NCBI GenBank assembly: GCA_013339895.1
Contig: JABACO010000023.1
Span: forward strand, 3,516,199-3,580,198
DNA length: 64,000 nucleotides
DNA from: Ephydatia muelleri
Lineage: Eukaryota; Porifera; Demospongiae; Spongillida; Spongillidae
Direction: 5' to 3'
Position numbers and translations under genes: made by a program. Shown here in pieces: positions 44,261 to 57,310 of this stretch. Positions within the stretch are counted from its first letter, which is position 1. Each line of letters begins with the position of its first letter. The notes beneath the pieces were generated by a model that was not told the origin of the DNA, did not search any database, and was given only the letters and a program-made list of their open reading frames with translations.

Positions 44261-44680
44261 GGGACAGTCTCCGAGAAAATTGCATCAATATGGGACGAAA
44301 ATTGCCCCACGGTTATAAAAATGCATCGCGTTTGAATCGCTATAACTTCCCAACGGTTAATACTATCGATCTCCTGTTTTCAACACTTCATACTACACCG
44401 TTTCACTACAGGAAAACGTATTTTGGGGTCTTGCACCAGTTCCTTGCTGATGCTACGAGGTTCGATACCCCATGAGGGTCAAAACCGCCACATCTTCAGC
44501 TAGGAGGGTTCAAATCGCTTCAAATTCAGTGCGTACCTACAGGGTTCCTGTTGCTATTGATGCTTTCAGTTCGTTAATTTTTACTCTATCCGTCACGGAG
44601 ATACAGCTGTGCAAAGTTAATGCACATTTCCCGCTCAATTGCACCATTATTGCCGTATTCCATTCTCCCAATCAACAATA
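44261..44680. mobile_element. GGGACAGT MITE, partial copy
   Basis: Begins GGGACAGTCTCCG only 14 bases after the previous copy and is homologous to its left arm (TTTGAATCGCTATAACTTCC, then TTCGTTAATTTTTACTC). No closing inverted end was found. The last block CATTCTCCCAATCAACAATA is shared, inverted, with 54410-54432. Confidence 0.8.
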
Positions 44681-44879
44681 CATTTTGATACAAACACTCT
44701 CACTACAAACATTGTCACATGCACATGCATTCTATTCAATTCAACTGCACTTGTGCATGTTTGTACAGACCACTGATTTTATGTAAATTTGTGTACCAAG
44801 CTTTCTCGTGTCTCCAAGGATTGAATACATTGTGTCCTCATCTGGTACTCTAAATGTACACATACATTGCAAATTTGCA

Positions 44880-45312
44880 TAACACACACATACCACTGTA
44901 TAAATGCGGCAATACACACGCAAAAACGCTCACACAGGCACACACACAAACATACAGATACACAGACACACAACACACACATGACATACACATACAAACA
45001 CACACACATACGGACACAGACACACACATAGACACAGGCACAGACACACAGGCACACATGAAATACACATAGACACATACACAGACACACACACAGACAC
45101 ACACAGACACACACACAGACACACACACACAGACACACACAGACACACAGACACACACACAGATACACACATTCACAGACACACACACATGCACAGACAC
45201 ACACACACACGCACACACACAAGATACACACATGCCATACACACAGACACACAATCTGACACATGCACGAAATACACAGACACACACATGAAATACACAG
45301 ACACTCACAGAC
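44880..45312. repeat. Long degenerate (CA)n / ACAGACAC microsatellite
   Basis: About 430 bases of CA repeats broken regularly by ACAGACAC and ATACAC. Cys/Val-rich frames of up to 200 codons across it on the minus strand are artefacts. Confidence 0.95.
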
Positions 45313-45329
45313 ATATACATATGGAGAAA

Positions 45330-45790
45330 TGGCCCATACATAGGCGGTCATCTTGCTTTTGTTTTTCAAATTGAATTTCAAACACGGTTGTAATTTACGA
45401 TAAATCGGACTGATTGTGAATCTGTGCTTTATAAGATTATACCATGAACCATTCGTGAACTAAAATCAAGACAACAATTAAATTTCTACCGCGCATAATT
45501 TGAAGTAGTCATTACGTAATACTTTGCGTCATCTTAGAATAAAGTTACAATTATTAAAATTATGTCTACGGGTTATAAACTTTAATAGCTGTGACGTAAC
45601 TATCAAGACAATTTGAATTACAATTATAATTGTACCGATATAAATTAATTATCTGCTATGCATGGAGAAGTGGAGCGCATCAATTAGGCACAATGATGCA
45701 TGCAGAGATCGAACTACGTATGCCCTTCATGCTTTCGTCTTCTGAGACGCAGGTGTTTTGGTGAGTATACTATGTGAATTTAGTAGCGTA
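45330..45790. other. Noncoding AT-rich; nothing identified
   Basis: No coding frame, no clear repeat. Ends in a C20 run (45791-45810). Confidence 0.4.
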
Positions 45791-45814
45791 CCCCCCCCCC
45801 CCCCCCCCCCTCCC

Positions 45815-46360
45815 AAGTGGGCTACATGTACATGTCCATAGCTGTGTCCAGCGGCGTGGTAGTCAGTTACATCGTATACGTGAATATCACAACAGGAGAA
45901 GCAGGCATGTTGGGCATGTGTGTGTGTGTGCATGTGTGTGTGTGCATGTGTGCGTATGTGTGTGTATGTGTGCGTGTGTGTGTATGTGTGTGTATGTGTG
46001 TGTGTGATTGTGTGTGCGTGTGTATGTGTGTGTCACTGACTGTATATACAATCTATGATACATGTGTGATGTGATTGTGTACAATCTCGTTATGTGAAGT
46101 CATCCTCTTCCCCCCTCCTTCCCCCAGCACCGGATGGATTTGATGCTGTGTCGGTGCAGAATGTGGGCTCCACCTACATCATTGTGTCTAGGGACTTGCC
46201 AACTCACAGTAATGGCATCCTCAGTTTGTATTGCAATGGTGCTCTGTCAGATGTCCTGCCCCTTACTGTGATCAGCTGCAACACCACTGGCCTCCTCCCC
46301 TTAACTTTGTACATGTACATGTATGTCTTCTCTGCTACTGTGTGCAACATGCGCAAATAA
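45815..46360 (+). CDS. Fibronectin type III exons, partial gene
   Basis: First piece, about 45817-45910: AVSSGVVVSYIVYVNITTGE, the 'G-x-V-x-S-Y-x-V-Y-V-N' strand pair of a fibronectin-III (FN3) fold. It is followed by a TG microsatellite (45917-46035). The second exon starts after CTTCCCCCAG at 46125 with APDGFDAVSVQNVGSTYI, then PTHSNGILSLYCNG and CNTTGLLPLTLY, ending in the strand FSATVCN near 46350. This is an almost complete FN3 domain of the type found in usherin-like and receptor phosphatase-like extracellular proteins: adhesion or cell-surface recognition modules of about 90 residues. Usual FN3 Trp is replaced (VSRD for the common LSWD). No signal peptide or membrane segment belonging to it is in view, and the gene's 5' part is not recognised. 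Confidence 0.6.
45917..46040. repeat. (TG)n microsatellite
   Basis: TGTGTG with GTATG and GCGTG interruptions, inside the FN3 gene intron. Confidence 0.95.
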
Positions 46361-46593
46361 CAGTGTGCATGGTACATGTATATGATCTGTGCTCAGTACG
46401 TTATCTGTTGGACAGGTCCTCCAGTCACGCCCGCAGGCACTGCACTCCAGTTGGAACGTGGTGTTGGGCGTCATCAGTGCTGCAGCCAGGCTGCCCAGGT
46501 ACATTGTGTACACTTCAATCACTTAGTTTGTGTTCCATCTTTCTTTGCTCTTATCCATCTCTCCTCCTTCCTTTCTTTCTCTCCTGTCTCATC

Positions 46594-46745
46594 TACTCCC
46601 TCACTTCCTCCCTCACTTCCTCCCTCACTTCCTCCCTCACTTCCTCCCTCACTTCCTCCCTCACTTCCTCCCTCACTTCCTCCCTCACTTCCTCCCTCAC
46701 TTCCTCCCTCCCTCCCTCCCTCCCCCTTCATCCCTCCCTCACTCC
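46594..46745. repeat. 12-bp pyrimidine minisatellite (CTCACTTCCTCC)
   Basis: About ten units in a row with few changes, then CCTCCCTC runs. Probably intronic between FN3-gene exons. Ser/Leu-rich frames in all three phases are artefacts of a repeat whose length is a multiple of three. Confidence 0.95.
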
Positions 46746-46870
46746 CTCTCTCCTGTCCTCCTGTAGTCATGTACATGTACCATTTATCCTCCTTCCCTCT
46801 TACCTCCCTTCACCATCACCTCCTCACTTACCCTTGCTCCTCCAGTACATTGTGATTCCAACCTTCTCAG

Positions 46871-46989
46871 CATGAGGAGGACAGCCCTCCTGGGGGACCC
46901 CCCTGATCCTGAGTCAGACACTGATGACATTGTCATCAGTGTCTTTATTAATAAGATCATTAACCCTGACAAGTCCTTTGGCTCCTAGG
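46871..46989 (+). CDS. Possible C-terminal exon of the FN3 gene
   Basis: Acceptor CAACCTTCTCAG, then an open segment MRRTALLGDPPDPESDTDDI and on, ending in TAG. The TAG abuts a perfect donor (GTGAGT), so an alternative is an internal exon whose frame I have misjudged. The acidic D/E/S stretch would fit a cytoplasmic tail. Low certainty. Confidence 0.35.
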
Positions 46990-47342
46990 TGAGTACTCTA
47001 CTCAATATGCCTAGACCTTATATGGTCATACCTTGGCACCTTCCCCAGGACCCCATGTGCATTCTCCTCCTACAACTCTCCTCTCTGCTAGTGGAGCATA
47101 CTGCCCCACACATTCATGACTCCAACAGTCAGTACAGATACAGATGTGTAGTATTAGCGTTGATATAGTGTACTGCTGGCCTTCTATACTCCCTTGGTAC
47201 TGTTTTTTTATGTTGGCCTTGGGGCCTGACTGCTACCACAGAACCCACAAGGGCAGTCCAAGGTGTACACAACCATTGTCCTGTCTAAAATGAATACTGC
47301 TGACCTTCACTTGATTGGCAGATATACATGAAGATTGGACTA
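46990..47342. other. Noncoding; nothing identified
   Basis: Between the possible FN3-gene terminal exon and a microsatellite. Confidence 0.4.
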
Positions 47343-47357
47343 CTTGTGAGGGAGGGT

Positions 47358-48955
<1,598 letters not shown>

Positions 48956-48999
<44 letters not shown>
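48956..48999. repeat. (CA)n microsatellite
   Basis: 44 bases of CA. Confidence 0.97.
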
Positions 49000-49004
<5 letters not shown>

Positions 49005-50225
49005 TTGTAGCTTTTTCCTCCTTACTTACACACCTAGATCAGTTATAAGGGCATACACTTACACTGTTACATGCATTACGTCACAAGCACCATACGTATA
49101 CATGCACCATACAGTAAAAGCATATGTTGGAGGCAAAATATACAGTTTTTACAATTTATTCGCAATACATAATCGATATGCTACTGCTAAACTATACTAC
49201 AACAGCGTAATACATTATTTCTAATAAATGCTCCCTTTGTGAAGGGCACTATCATTACATCCGATTCGAACCTAACTAATCACAGAATCACACTGTCAAC
49301 ACATCGATATCGAGTACGTGGATGGAACCGCACAACTACGCTTAAAGTTTTCTCACCTCGGATCTGCAAAATATTAGCGTTGCTGTTGTGTTAATTGGAG
49401 GTGTCGCATGTACATGTACATGTGATCACGTTTGGCTGCTGGTTTGTTTCTCAGACACTAGATTCAGCTACGCGTAAGCCTATAGAATCCGCTAACATAA
49501 AAATTTGATATACCAGCGTACAGTACGTAGATATCTGAGCAGCCGGTCGAGGTATATGCAGCCTACACTATCATTCTAATTTCAAGACAACGATCAGTCT
49601 ACTCGGTGTAGAAACACAGACTCGAAGCTTTTAGTATTATGTTTATACGCTCATTTCCTCCTGTCTACCCCGCCCCCTGGCCCACCTCGCCCTCTGCCTC
49701 GACTCCACCCTCGCAGAATTGCCCTAGATGGGCGTGTCCAAGTTAGAGGTCTTAAATATATCTATGGCAACCCATAGAAACGCCATTTTAAAATGGCGCC
49801 TTATTGCACCAAAACTGGTTTACTATTTTTCAAAATGGTCCCCAAATTCTTCACGACAACATTCACTTATTTTCATATATTATATTATTTGGATAGTTGT
49901 AGAATAGTTTTAGAGGGTGGCAAAGTTCTAACCCCCTCTGTTCATTAGTTATAAACTAATGGAATATCTTAATTAGCATGATTTTTTTCCACTTTGTGTA
50001 CAAGTCTATGGAATATCATATTTTCAGAAATGGTCCCAGAATTTTGGACGGTATGAGATACAAAATTTGAAATTGCCTACATTTGAACATCATTTAGAGT
50101 AGTATTAGTGGGTAGCAAAGTTGCAGGTCCGTTATTTAATTAAATAATAATCAAGTTTGTAAAAACGCCATACATTCTCTATGGAACGTACCGCGGAATG
50201 AAATCCAAAAATTTACAAACCGCAA
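49000..50225. other. Noncoding; nothing identified apart from a small palindrome
   Basis: CGCCATTTTAAAATGGCG at 49781-49798 is a perfect 18-bp palindrome. Open frames are short and unsupported. Confidence 0.45.
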
Positions 50226-50412
50226 CTTTCGTGACCGTTCATTACTCCATATGATGCACACAGACTCATAGAAAAAAATACATATAGACACACGCACGAA
50301 ATACACATAGACACACACATGCAGACACACAGAGACAACACACGCACACACACAGACACACACAGATGCACACACGACATACACACAGACACACATGCAC
50401 ACATGCGCATAC
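50226..50412. repeat. Degenerate (CA)n microsatellite
   Basis: CA repeat with ATAGACAC and CGAAATACAC interruptions, similar in texture to 44880-45312. Confidence 0.9.
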
Positions 50413-50620
50413 ACACGTAGCTACATGTACCTACCGTCTCTAAAGTGAGAGCTCTATATGTCATGTACATGCATCATACTCCCAAAGAATTGGTCCTCAG
50501 TGTACATGCATTGAACCCCCATAGGATTGGTGTCCCGTACCACTGTATACATGTGGCAAAGTATATCCCTGTATTCACCACAGCACTGGGCCCATGGTAC
50601 AATAATAAAAGTGTGTGTAT

Positions 50621-50669
<49 letters not shown>
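50621..50669. repeat. G49 homopolymer
   Basis: Uninterrupted run after GTGTGTGTAT. Confidence 0.9.
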
Positions 50670-50929
50670 CTGATTTCTTTTGAGCAAAATGAATAATTAA
50701 ATATATTTGTACACAAGTCTACATGTAGAGATGCACGAATTTATTTTTAACTGTGATGCGTACAATGTTGTCATCAAAAAGTGTTGTTGGCTATCATTCC
50801 TTGATGAGATTTTTAAATTTATACAGTTGCCAAAAAATTGTGGTGTGTGTGTGGAGGGTCCCTGCAACGTGCATAACACTTTAAGTTCTTACACACTCAC
50901 ATCCATTATTCTGTAGTTAAGTACAATTG

Positions 50930-51300
50930 TGTATTCCTGTTTGGCAAAAATCCTTGATCCTCGATCAACTTCTCATCATTCTTTATGCCTCCACTACTCA
51001 GCTATGTGGCTTGTGTACCAGTTGCAGAGACTTGAGTCTCTCTTTGCCCATACAATATTTAGCTCACCACAGTGTACACGAACATGCCCTCATGTTGGTT
51101 CACACACCCTGATGCATGTGTACATGTTGTGCAAATGCGTCTGTACATCCTGAGCACAACACGCACACACCACCACACACACACACACACACACACAACA
51201 CACAACTCTAATAATTACGGCACACCTACATGCATTCGAGTGTAAGACTTCCTCTGAACCTGTTCTCGGCACATGCATCAAGAAGTTCTATTTGATTGAG
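50930..51300. repeat. Noncoding duplicated unit, copy 1
   Basis: Shares blocks of the form 'CTCATCATTC...GCCTCCACTACTC...CAGAGACTTGAGTCTC...CATGTTGGTTCACAC' with 55640-55780, 56330-56470 and 56960-57310. No coding potential. Confidence 0.75.
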
Positions 51301-51487
51301 CAGCTCAAGAGGTCATTCTCAATTTCTGTACCAATCTCTGTGTGTTTTCTCTATATTGTTGCAAGCAGACGTATACTCTTCTCTTAGTATACTCATTTAG
51401 CACTCTGTACAGTGCCGTCTGACCTGTAAAAGCTTATACAGCCTTTTCGTAGTACAGTATAATGAAATCGTTACTGCTTGCAATCGA

Positions 51488-51899
51488 TATGTCTGTGTCA
51501 ACTTACCACTGGCCCTGACCTACCACAATCTGCAACGATAAGGGTAGTACAATAATTTCATCGCAGGTCTCACAGGCCTACTGTTTCCATCCGCTCAATG
51601 TTGTGTCCCATGTCGCAACTAATTGAATGCAGGGAATTAAAACGAGTGTACATGAACTCAGATTGCTGTTCCTCACCATAAGTACGAAGTACGTACTGTG
51701 CCTTGCTATAACCTTCTAGGAGTAGCCATTTAATTTACTGCATACAAATTAGTACAGTGCGACACGCAACACTGTGTTGCCTCTTCTTGATGAAAAGGAT
51801 GTACCACGCAGGTAAGTTTTTTTTGAAGGGCGATGTTTGAATTACACTATCAATGCTGATTGTGGTAGGTCAGGGCCGTGGTAAGCTTACACAGACATA
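51488..51899. mobile_element. 412-bp Tc1/mariner-like MITE
   Basis: Inverted ends of about 42 bases: TGTCTGTGT...CTTACCAC...GGCCCTGACC and complement. TA at each side fits the Tc1/mariner TA target duplication. A third, solitary arm lies at 57665-57708. No transposase. Confidence 0.8.
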
Positions 51900-52194
51900 A
51901 TGGTAGCAATATTCATCATTCCATGAGCACGAAAAACACTGTACATGTAACCATAGCATAGACTTGTCCCTATTTGTGTCAAGGGACAGTCCTATAAGGA
52001 CACATAAGGACCAGTCCTATGACACTGTAGTGTACACGTTGCTACATAAACCTATATGTATGTGCATGTCTCGTGGTCTCATGAGCTGTTCAATGGATAG
52101 ATTAAAATGCATGTGCAGAGAAGGCATTCAGTGAGAGAAAATGTGGGTACCATCATTATTAGAGAGCACAACAGTTTTTTTCCACATGAACAAC
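51900..52194. other. Noncoding; nothing identified
   Basis: Short spacer before a long TG microsatellite. Confidence 0.4.
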
Positions 52195-52760
52195 AGTGTG
52201 TGTCGTGTGTCACGTGTCTGTGCACATGTGTGTGCGTCTGTATATCTGTGTGTGCACGTATGTGTCTGTATGTGTGTCTGTGTTTACACGTGTGTCTGTG
52301 TGTATTGTGTGTGTGTCTGTTGTGTCTGTGCATGTGTGTCTATATGTATTTGTGTGTGTGAGTCTTGTAAGTCTGCGTGTCTGTGTGTTTCTGTGTGTGT
52401 GTATGGTCGTGTGTCTGTGGGTATATCTATATTCGTGTGTGTGTGTCTATGTGTGCTTGTGTGTGTCCGTGTGTGTCTGTCGTGTGTGTGTATCTGTGTA
52501 TGTCGTGTGTGTCTGTCGTGTGCGTGTGTGCCTGTGTGTGCTAGTGTGTATTTCATGCATGTCTGTGTTTGCTAGTGTGTATTTCCATGTGTGTGGTTGT
52601 GTGTGTGGTGTGTTTTGTGTGTCCATGTGTGTGTGGGTCTGTGTATCTCGTGTGTGTGTGTGTGTGTGTGTGTGGTTGCATGCAGTCTGTGTGTATGTCA
52701 ATGTGTGTGTCTGTGTGTGTGTTAGTGTGTCTGTGTGTGTATATGTCATGTGTGTGTGTG
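52195..52760. repeat. Very long degenerate (TG)n microsatellite
   Basis: About 565 bases of TGTGTG broken by TGTCTGTG, CGTGTGTC and CATGTGTG. It continues for about 30 bases after the foldback element at 53759-53790. Confidence 0.95.
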
Positions 52761-53758
52761 GGTCATTTCACAGGAAACAGGACCACCCTTAAACCATCAC
52801 CTTCTCATATCCTTGCTCACTTTCCATATACATTCTCCTTTCAAACTACACTTAATTGCTGTATATATGTATACCCTAAGTTATTTGGTTTATAAAATGC
52901 AACCATTCGAATAATTAATTTTTGAGTGACCTTTAGCACTTTGAAAGAGATTTCTATAGGGTCTCTACACAATATTTGCTCTGCATCATAGGTGCTAGCC
53001 CTGGCAACAAAAAGCAATCCAGATTCTTATTGGTATGCATTAGGGGTTAAAGTAAGTTATGAATATGTAATGAGAAATAGAGTAGGCAAAAAATAACATC
53101 TCCTAATTACACCATTTTTTTAAATAGGTAGCTCTTGGCATTACTGGATTAATGTGCTCTATATTTTAGTGTGATTCTTATGCATTGGGCTGGGAAAACT
53201 ATAGCAGCCATTTTTATTCCCTTGCTTCTACAACGAGTTGTTATAACTGTGGGTTCTCACTATCACAACTTTGTCCATAACACCTTGTACATGTACAAGC
53301 AGGGGAATAAAAATGGCTGCTATACTTAAAACAGGTTTTCCCCCGCCCAATGCATAAGAATCACACTAAAATATAGAGCACATTAATCCATTAATGTCAA
53401 GAGCTACCTATTAAAAAAAAAGGTGTATTAGGGAGTATGTTATTTTCATTATATATTCATAACTTACTTTAACCCCTAATGCATACCAATAAAAATGTTG
53501 CCAGGGCTAGCACCTATGATACAGAGCAAGTAGTTGTATAACATGTGTAGAGAAGAGACCCTATAGAAATCTCTTTTCAAGTGCTAAAGGTCACCTCAAA
53601 AAATTAATTATTCGAATTGTTGCATTTTATAACCAAATAACTTGGAGTATACATATAGGAATTAAGTGTAGTTTGAAAGGGAGAATGTATATGGAAAGTT
53701 GAGCAAGGATATGAGAAGGTGATGGTTTAAGGGTGGTCCTGTTTCCTATGAAATGACC
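52761..53758. mobile_element. 998-bp foldback element inserted into a TG microsatellite
   Basis: Arms of about 460 bases are inverted copies (roughly 52761-53228 and 53302-53758), with a central spacer of about 70 bases. Ends GGTCATTTCA and TGAAATGACC. Shared blocks include ATGCATTAGGGGTTAAAGTA and its complement. TG repeats on both sides prevent a clear reading of the target duplication (perhaps TGTG). No open frame. Confidence 0.93.
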
Positions 53759-53790
53759 TGTGTGCCTGTGTGTGTGCATGTGTGTATTAT

Positions 53791-54409
53791 GCAAGCTTGG
53801 TACACAAATTGAAATGCAATCAGTTGATTGAATAGAATAAATGTGCATGTGGACAATAATGTTTGTGAGTGAGAGTGTTTGTACCATCATCAGACAGGTG
53901 TATGTTTGCCACATGTAGAACTGGTGTGTGCAAGTACGCTGTACATGAGTGTGTGTATTGTGCATAAGAAATACGCCATACGATAGTGTACAGGGCCATG
54001 TACGCAACAATGCAAGTGTGTGCACAAGTGTGAGCCAGCATGAATTCATGTACTATGTGTGAGAGGCTGAAAGTTGTGTGAGAACCGAAATCATTGCAAT
54101 CGTAGCCGAGTGAGCGTGGCAGATATAAGACAATGATTTTAGCAAGATGATGGCAAATAGGAAAGCTTTATTACAACGACTAGAGGATGATGCGAGTGCG
54201 TAGCAAATAGCGTTTTGAATACAGCCGGCTACGTGGGAGGCGCAAGATTACTGCAAACCATCACTCGATCCGTTAATTTGGTACGATCGTCTGGCAAACT
54301 GAGCAGTCTTCTTGTTCTTCTTCTTTTAAATAAACTCACTGCCTGAGTGAGTTGCGAACGGCTACTTAGTTTAAGGCGGAGAAATGGGCGGAACAAAGAA
54401 GTTATCAAA
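53791..54409. other. Noncoding; nothing identified
   Basis: A minus-strand frame here (to about 54049) spans TG repeat and is not supported. Confidence 0.4.
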
Positions 54410-54935
54410 ATTTATTGTTGATTGGGAGAATGTAATGTGTGCAATCGATGAACCCCATATATGGGTATCGGGCCTCGTAGCATCAGCAAGGAACTGGTGC
54501 AAGGCCCCAAAATATGTTCTCCATATGAAGTGCTGAAAATAGGAAGTCGATAGCGTTAACTGTGGGAAGTTATAGCGATTCAAAATGCGATGCATTTTTA
54601 TAAGTATTATACAGTGTAACATATAAAACATGCATCGGGTTTGAATCGCTATAACTTCCGAACGGTTGAGGCTATCGGCTTACTATTTTCAAAACTTCAT
54701 ATTGCACCATTTCGCTGTGTGAAAATTTACTTTAGTGTCTTGCACAAGCACAAGTACCGACGTTACGAGGTCCGATACCCCATGGGGTTCAAAACCTCCA
54801 CAACTTCAGATAGGAACGTTCAAATCACATGAAATAAATTCAGTGTATAGGGTGAGGGGTCCTGTCGCTATTGATGTGTTCTGTTCGTTAATTTTTACTC
54901 GATTCGCACAATATTGCATGACACCCGCAAGACGA
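54410..54935. mobile_element. GGGACAGT-family MITE, diverged copy without clear ends
   Basis: Inverted arms centred near 54612 share GAATCGCTATAACTTCC, ATACCCCAT and TTCGTTAATTTTTACTC with the copies at 43430-44680. Confidence 0.8.
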
Positions 54936-56521
54936 TAATACCAAAGTAACGGATTCCAATGGTTGCGCATGCATGCGCTCGTGCTGGCTCACACTTGTGC
55001 ACACGCTTGCATTGTTGCACACATGGACCTGTACATCATCGTAATGGCATATTCTCACACACACTCAAGTACACAGTACACTTGCACATACCAGATGGTT
55101 ATACACATATGTGGCATATACAATAAACCTATCTGGTACTGATAGTACACACACTCACAAACATTGTGACATGCATATGCATTCTTTCCATTTATTAAAC
55201 TTCTGTTGTGCATGTTTGTACAGGCCACTGATTTGATGTCAGTACCGACTCTCGTGTATTATCCTCTGTGCAAGTATTCCTTTTGACAACTACTGTTGAG
55301 TTCCCATATAACTGGTCCTTCATACTTGACATAGAGCCCTCACTTGAGACTGTGCATATAAGTACATGTAGCTACATGTACTGTCCCATAGGATTGGTCC
55401 TCTGTACATGCATCAGGTTCCTTGTAACATGCCTCCTGTCCCCATAGGATTGGTCCATTGATTGATCTGTTTAACATGCATCATGACCCCATAGGATTAT
55501 ACTCTAAAGGTACACATACAATGTACACTGTTGTATCCACATGGCACAAAATAACATCACAACATGCCGGTGTAAGGCTTTAAATTCCTATGCGCTCACA
55601 TATTTCTGTGGCCGGTGGAGACGCACGTGATAAACCCTTGCTCAACTCATCATTTTATGCATTTCCAACTAAGCTGTACCACTTGCTGTGACTTCAGTTT
55701 CTTTTCGCCCACACCATGGTCAGCTCACACAGAATACGCCATGATGCTGGGTTCACACACCCTTATGCATGTGTACCAGTGTAAATGAACCTTTACCATT
55801 CTTGAACAAAACACTTGCATATACATAATCACATACACACACAACATGTATGCACTGTTCCACATGTGGCAAAACATTGTCTGATAATGATGGTACACCC
55901 ACATGCATACTGTTTGTGAATGTTGAGTTCCTACATGCATTCTATTCATCCTTTGTACATGTTTGTGCAGGCGGCCACTGATTTTATTTACCAAGCCTTC
56001 TGTATACTCTGTTTTCCTCTGTATTGTTGCGTGTATCCTCTGTATAAGTATTCTTTTTGACAACTACTCTATGTGCGTGTTGAGTTCCCATACAACTGGT
56101 CCTTCGTACATGACATAGAGCCCTCACTTGAGACTGTGCATAGGTACATAGGTTGTTCACAACCATAGGATTGGTCCTTAAACGGTGCACACTTGCCAAA
56201 CACATGGCAAAGAATAGCACTATGTTCACCACAACATGGGTAAGGCTTTAAGTTCCTACTCATTCATATTATATTTCTGTGGCCAGTGGAGAAGCATGTG
56301 ATAAAGCTTTCCTATTTGTCATAACCCTTGCTCAACTTAACCTTGTTTCATGTATGCCTCTCCAACTAAGTGACTTCAGATTCTATTTGCCCACTGAATT
56401 TTAGGCTCACACAGGTATATGAACACACACTGATGCTGGTTCACAAAACCTTATGCCTGTGTACCAGTGTAAATGAAACCTTTACCATTGTTGCTTGAAC
56501 AAGGAGCACAACACTTGCATG

Positions 56522-56567
<46 letters not shown>

Positions 56568-57310
56568 CACACACACAAATACTCACACACATATACACAA
56601 ATACTCTCCTAATGTTCACGCATGCACTGATGCATATCAGAGATCTATTGGTTGTATCCTGAAGACGTCAATAATACTTCTTTCAAGCAAAAATGAATAA
56701 TTAAATATTAGTGTGTAGAATCTAGAGATGCATGAATCAATTAATAATGATATGAATTTTGTCACCAAAATGTCATTTTCAGCTATCGTTCCTTGACTAG
56801 ATTGTTGGCCAAGAAATGTACCCGGGAGAGGGTGGAGGGGGAGGGGTGGGCCGGCTTCACAGTCCCTGTAACATGTGTAAGACTTTAAGTTTCTACTCAC
56901 TCACATCATCTTTATCTTTATCAAGTTTAAAGTAGAAGTGAACCTTTTCTATTTGGCATAACTTCAACTTCTCGCCGCTCCCACTTAGCTATATCTCTTA
57001 CACACTGCAGAGACTTTGGTCTCTATTTGCCCACACAATGTTCAACTCACGCAGAGTACATAAACATGACTTCATGCGGGTCACACATGTGCAGATGGTC
57101 AGTACAATTCTTGAGTACAACACACACACACACACACGTTGCACACAAACACATACAATACTATGCACTATTACACATGTGGCAATACACTCTTTAATAA
57201 TGACTGTACACCCACATGCATTCGAGTGTAAGTCTGTCCTCTGACTTGTTCTCTGCACATTTATCATGAAGTTTGAACAGCTCAAGAGGCCACTGATTTT
57301 AGTCTCAATT
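54936..57310. repeat. Tandemly duplicated noncoding block
   Basis: The segment around 55290-55410 (ACAACTACTGTTGAGTTCCC, GACATAGAGCCCTCACTTGA) recurs at 56065-56160, about 780 bases later. The adjoining 'two Cys-free' segment recurs at 55640-55780, 56330-56470 and 56960-57310. A CA microsatellite lies at 56522-56590. No genes. Confidence 0.75.

Noticed and set aside
44779-45381. 200-codon Cys/Val-rich frame
   Set aside because: Translation of CA microsatellite. The same applies to frames at 52141-52792, 24444-24898, 742-1047, 3824-4425 and 47233-47598.
46231-46875. 214-codon and 159-codon Ser/Leu/Pro-rich frames
   Set aside because: They run over the 12-bp pyrimidine minisatellite; all three phases stay open because of the repeat.
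50454-50716. Polyproline/polyglycine frames
   Set aside because: Produced by G49 homopolymer; likewise 4720-5032 and 59303-59590 (C runs).
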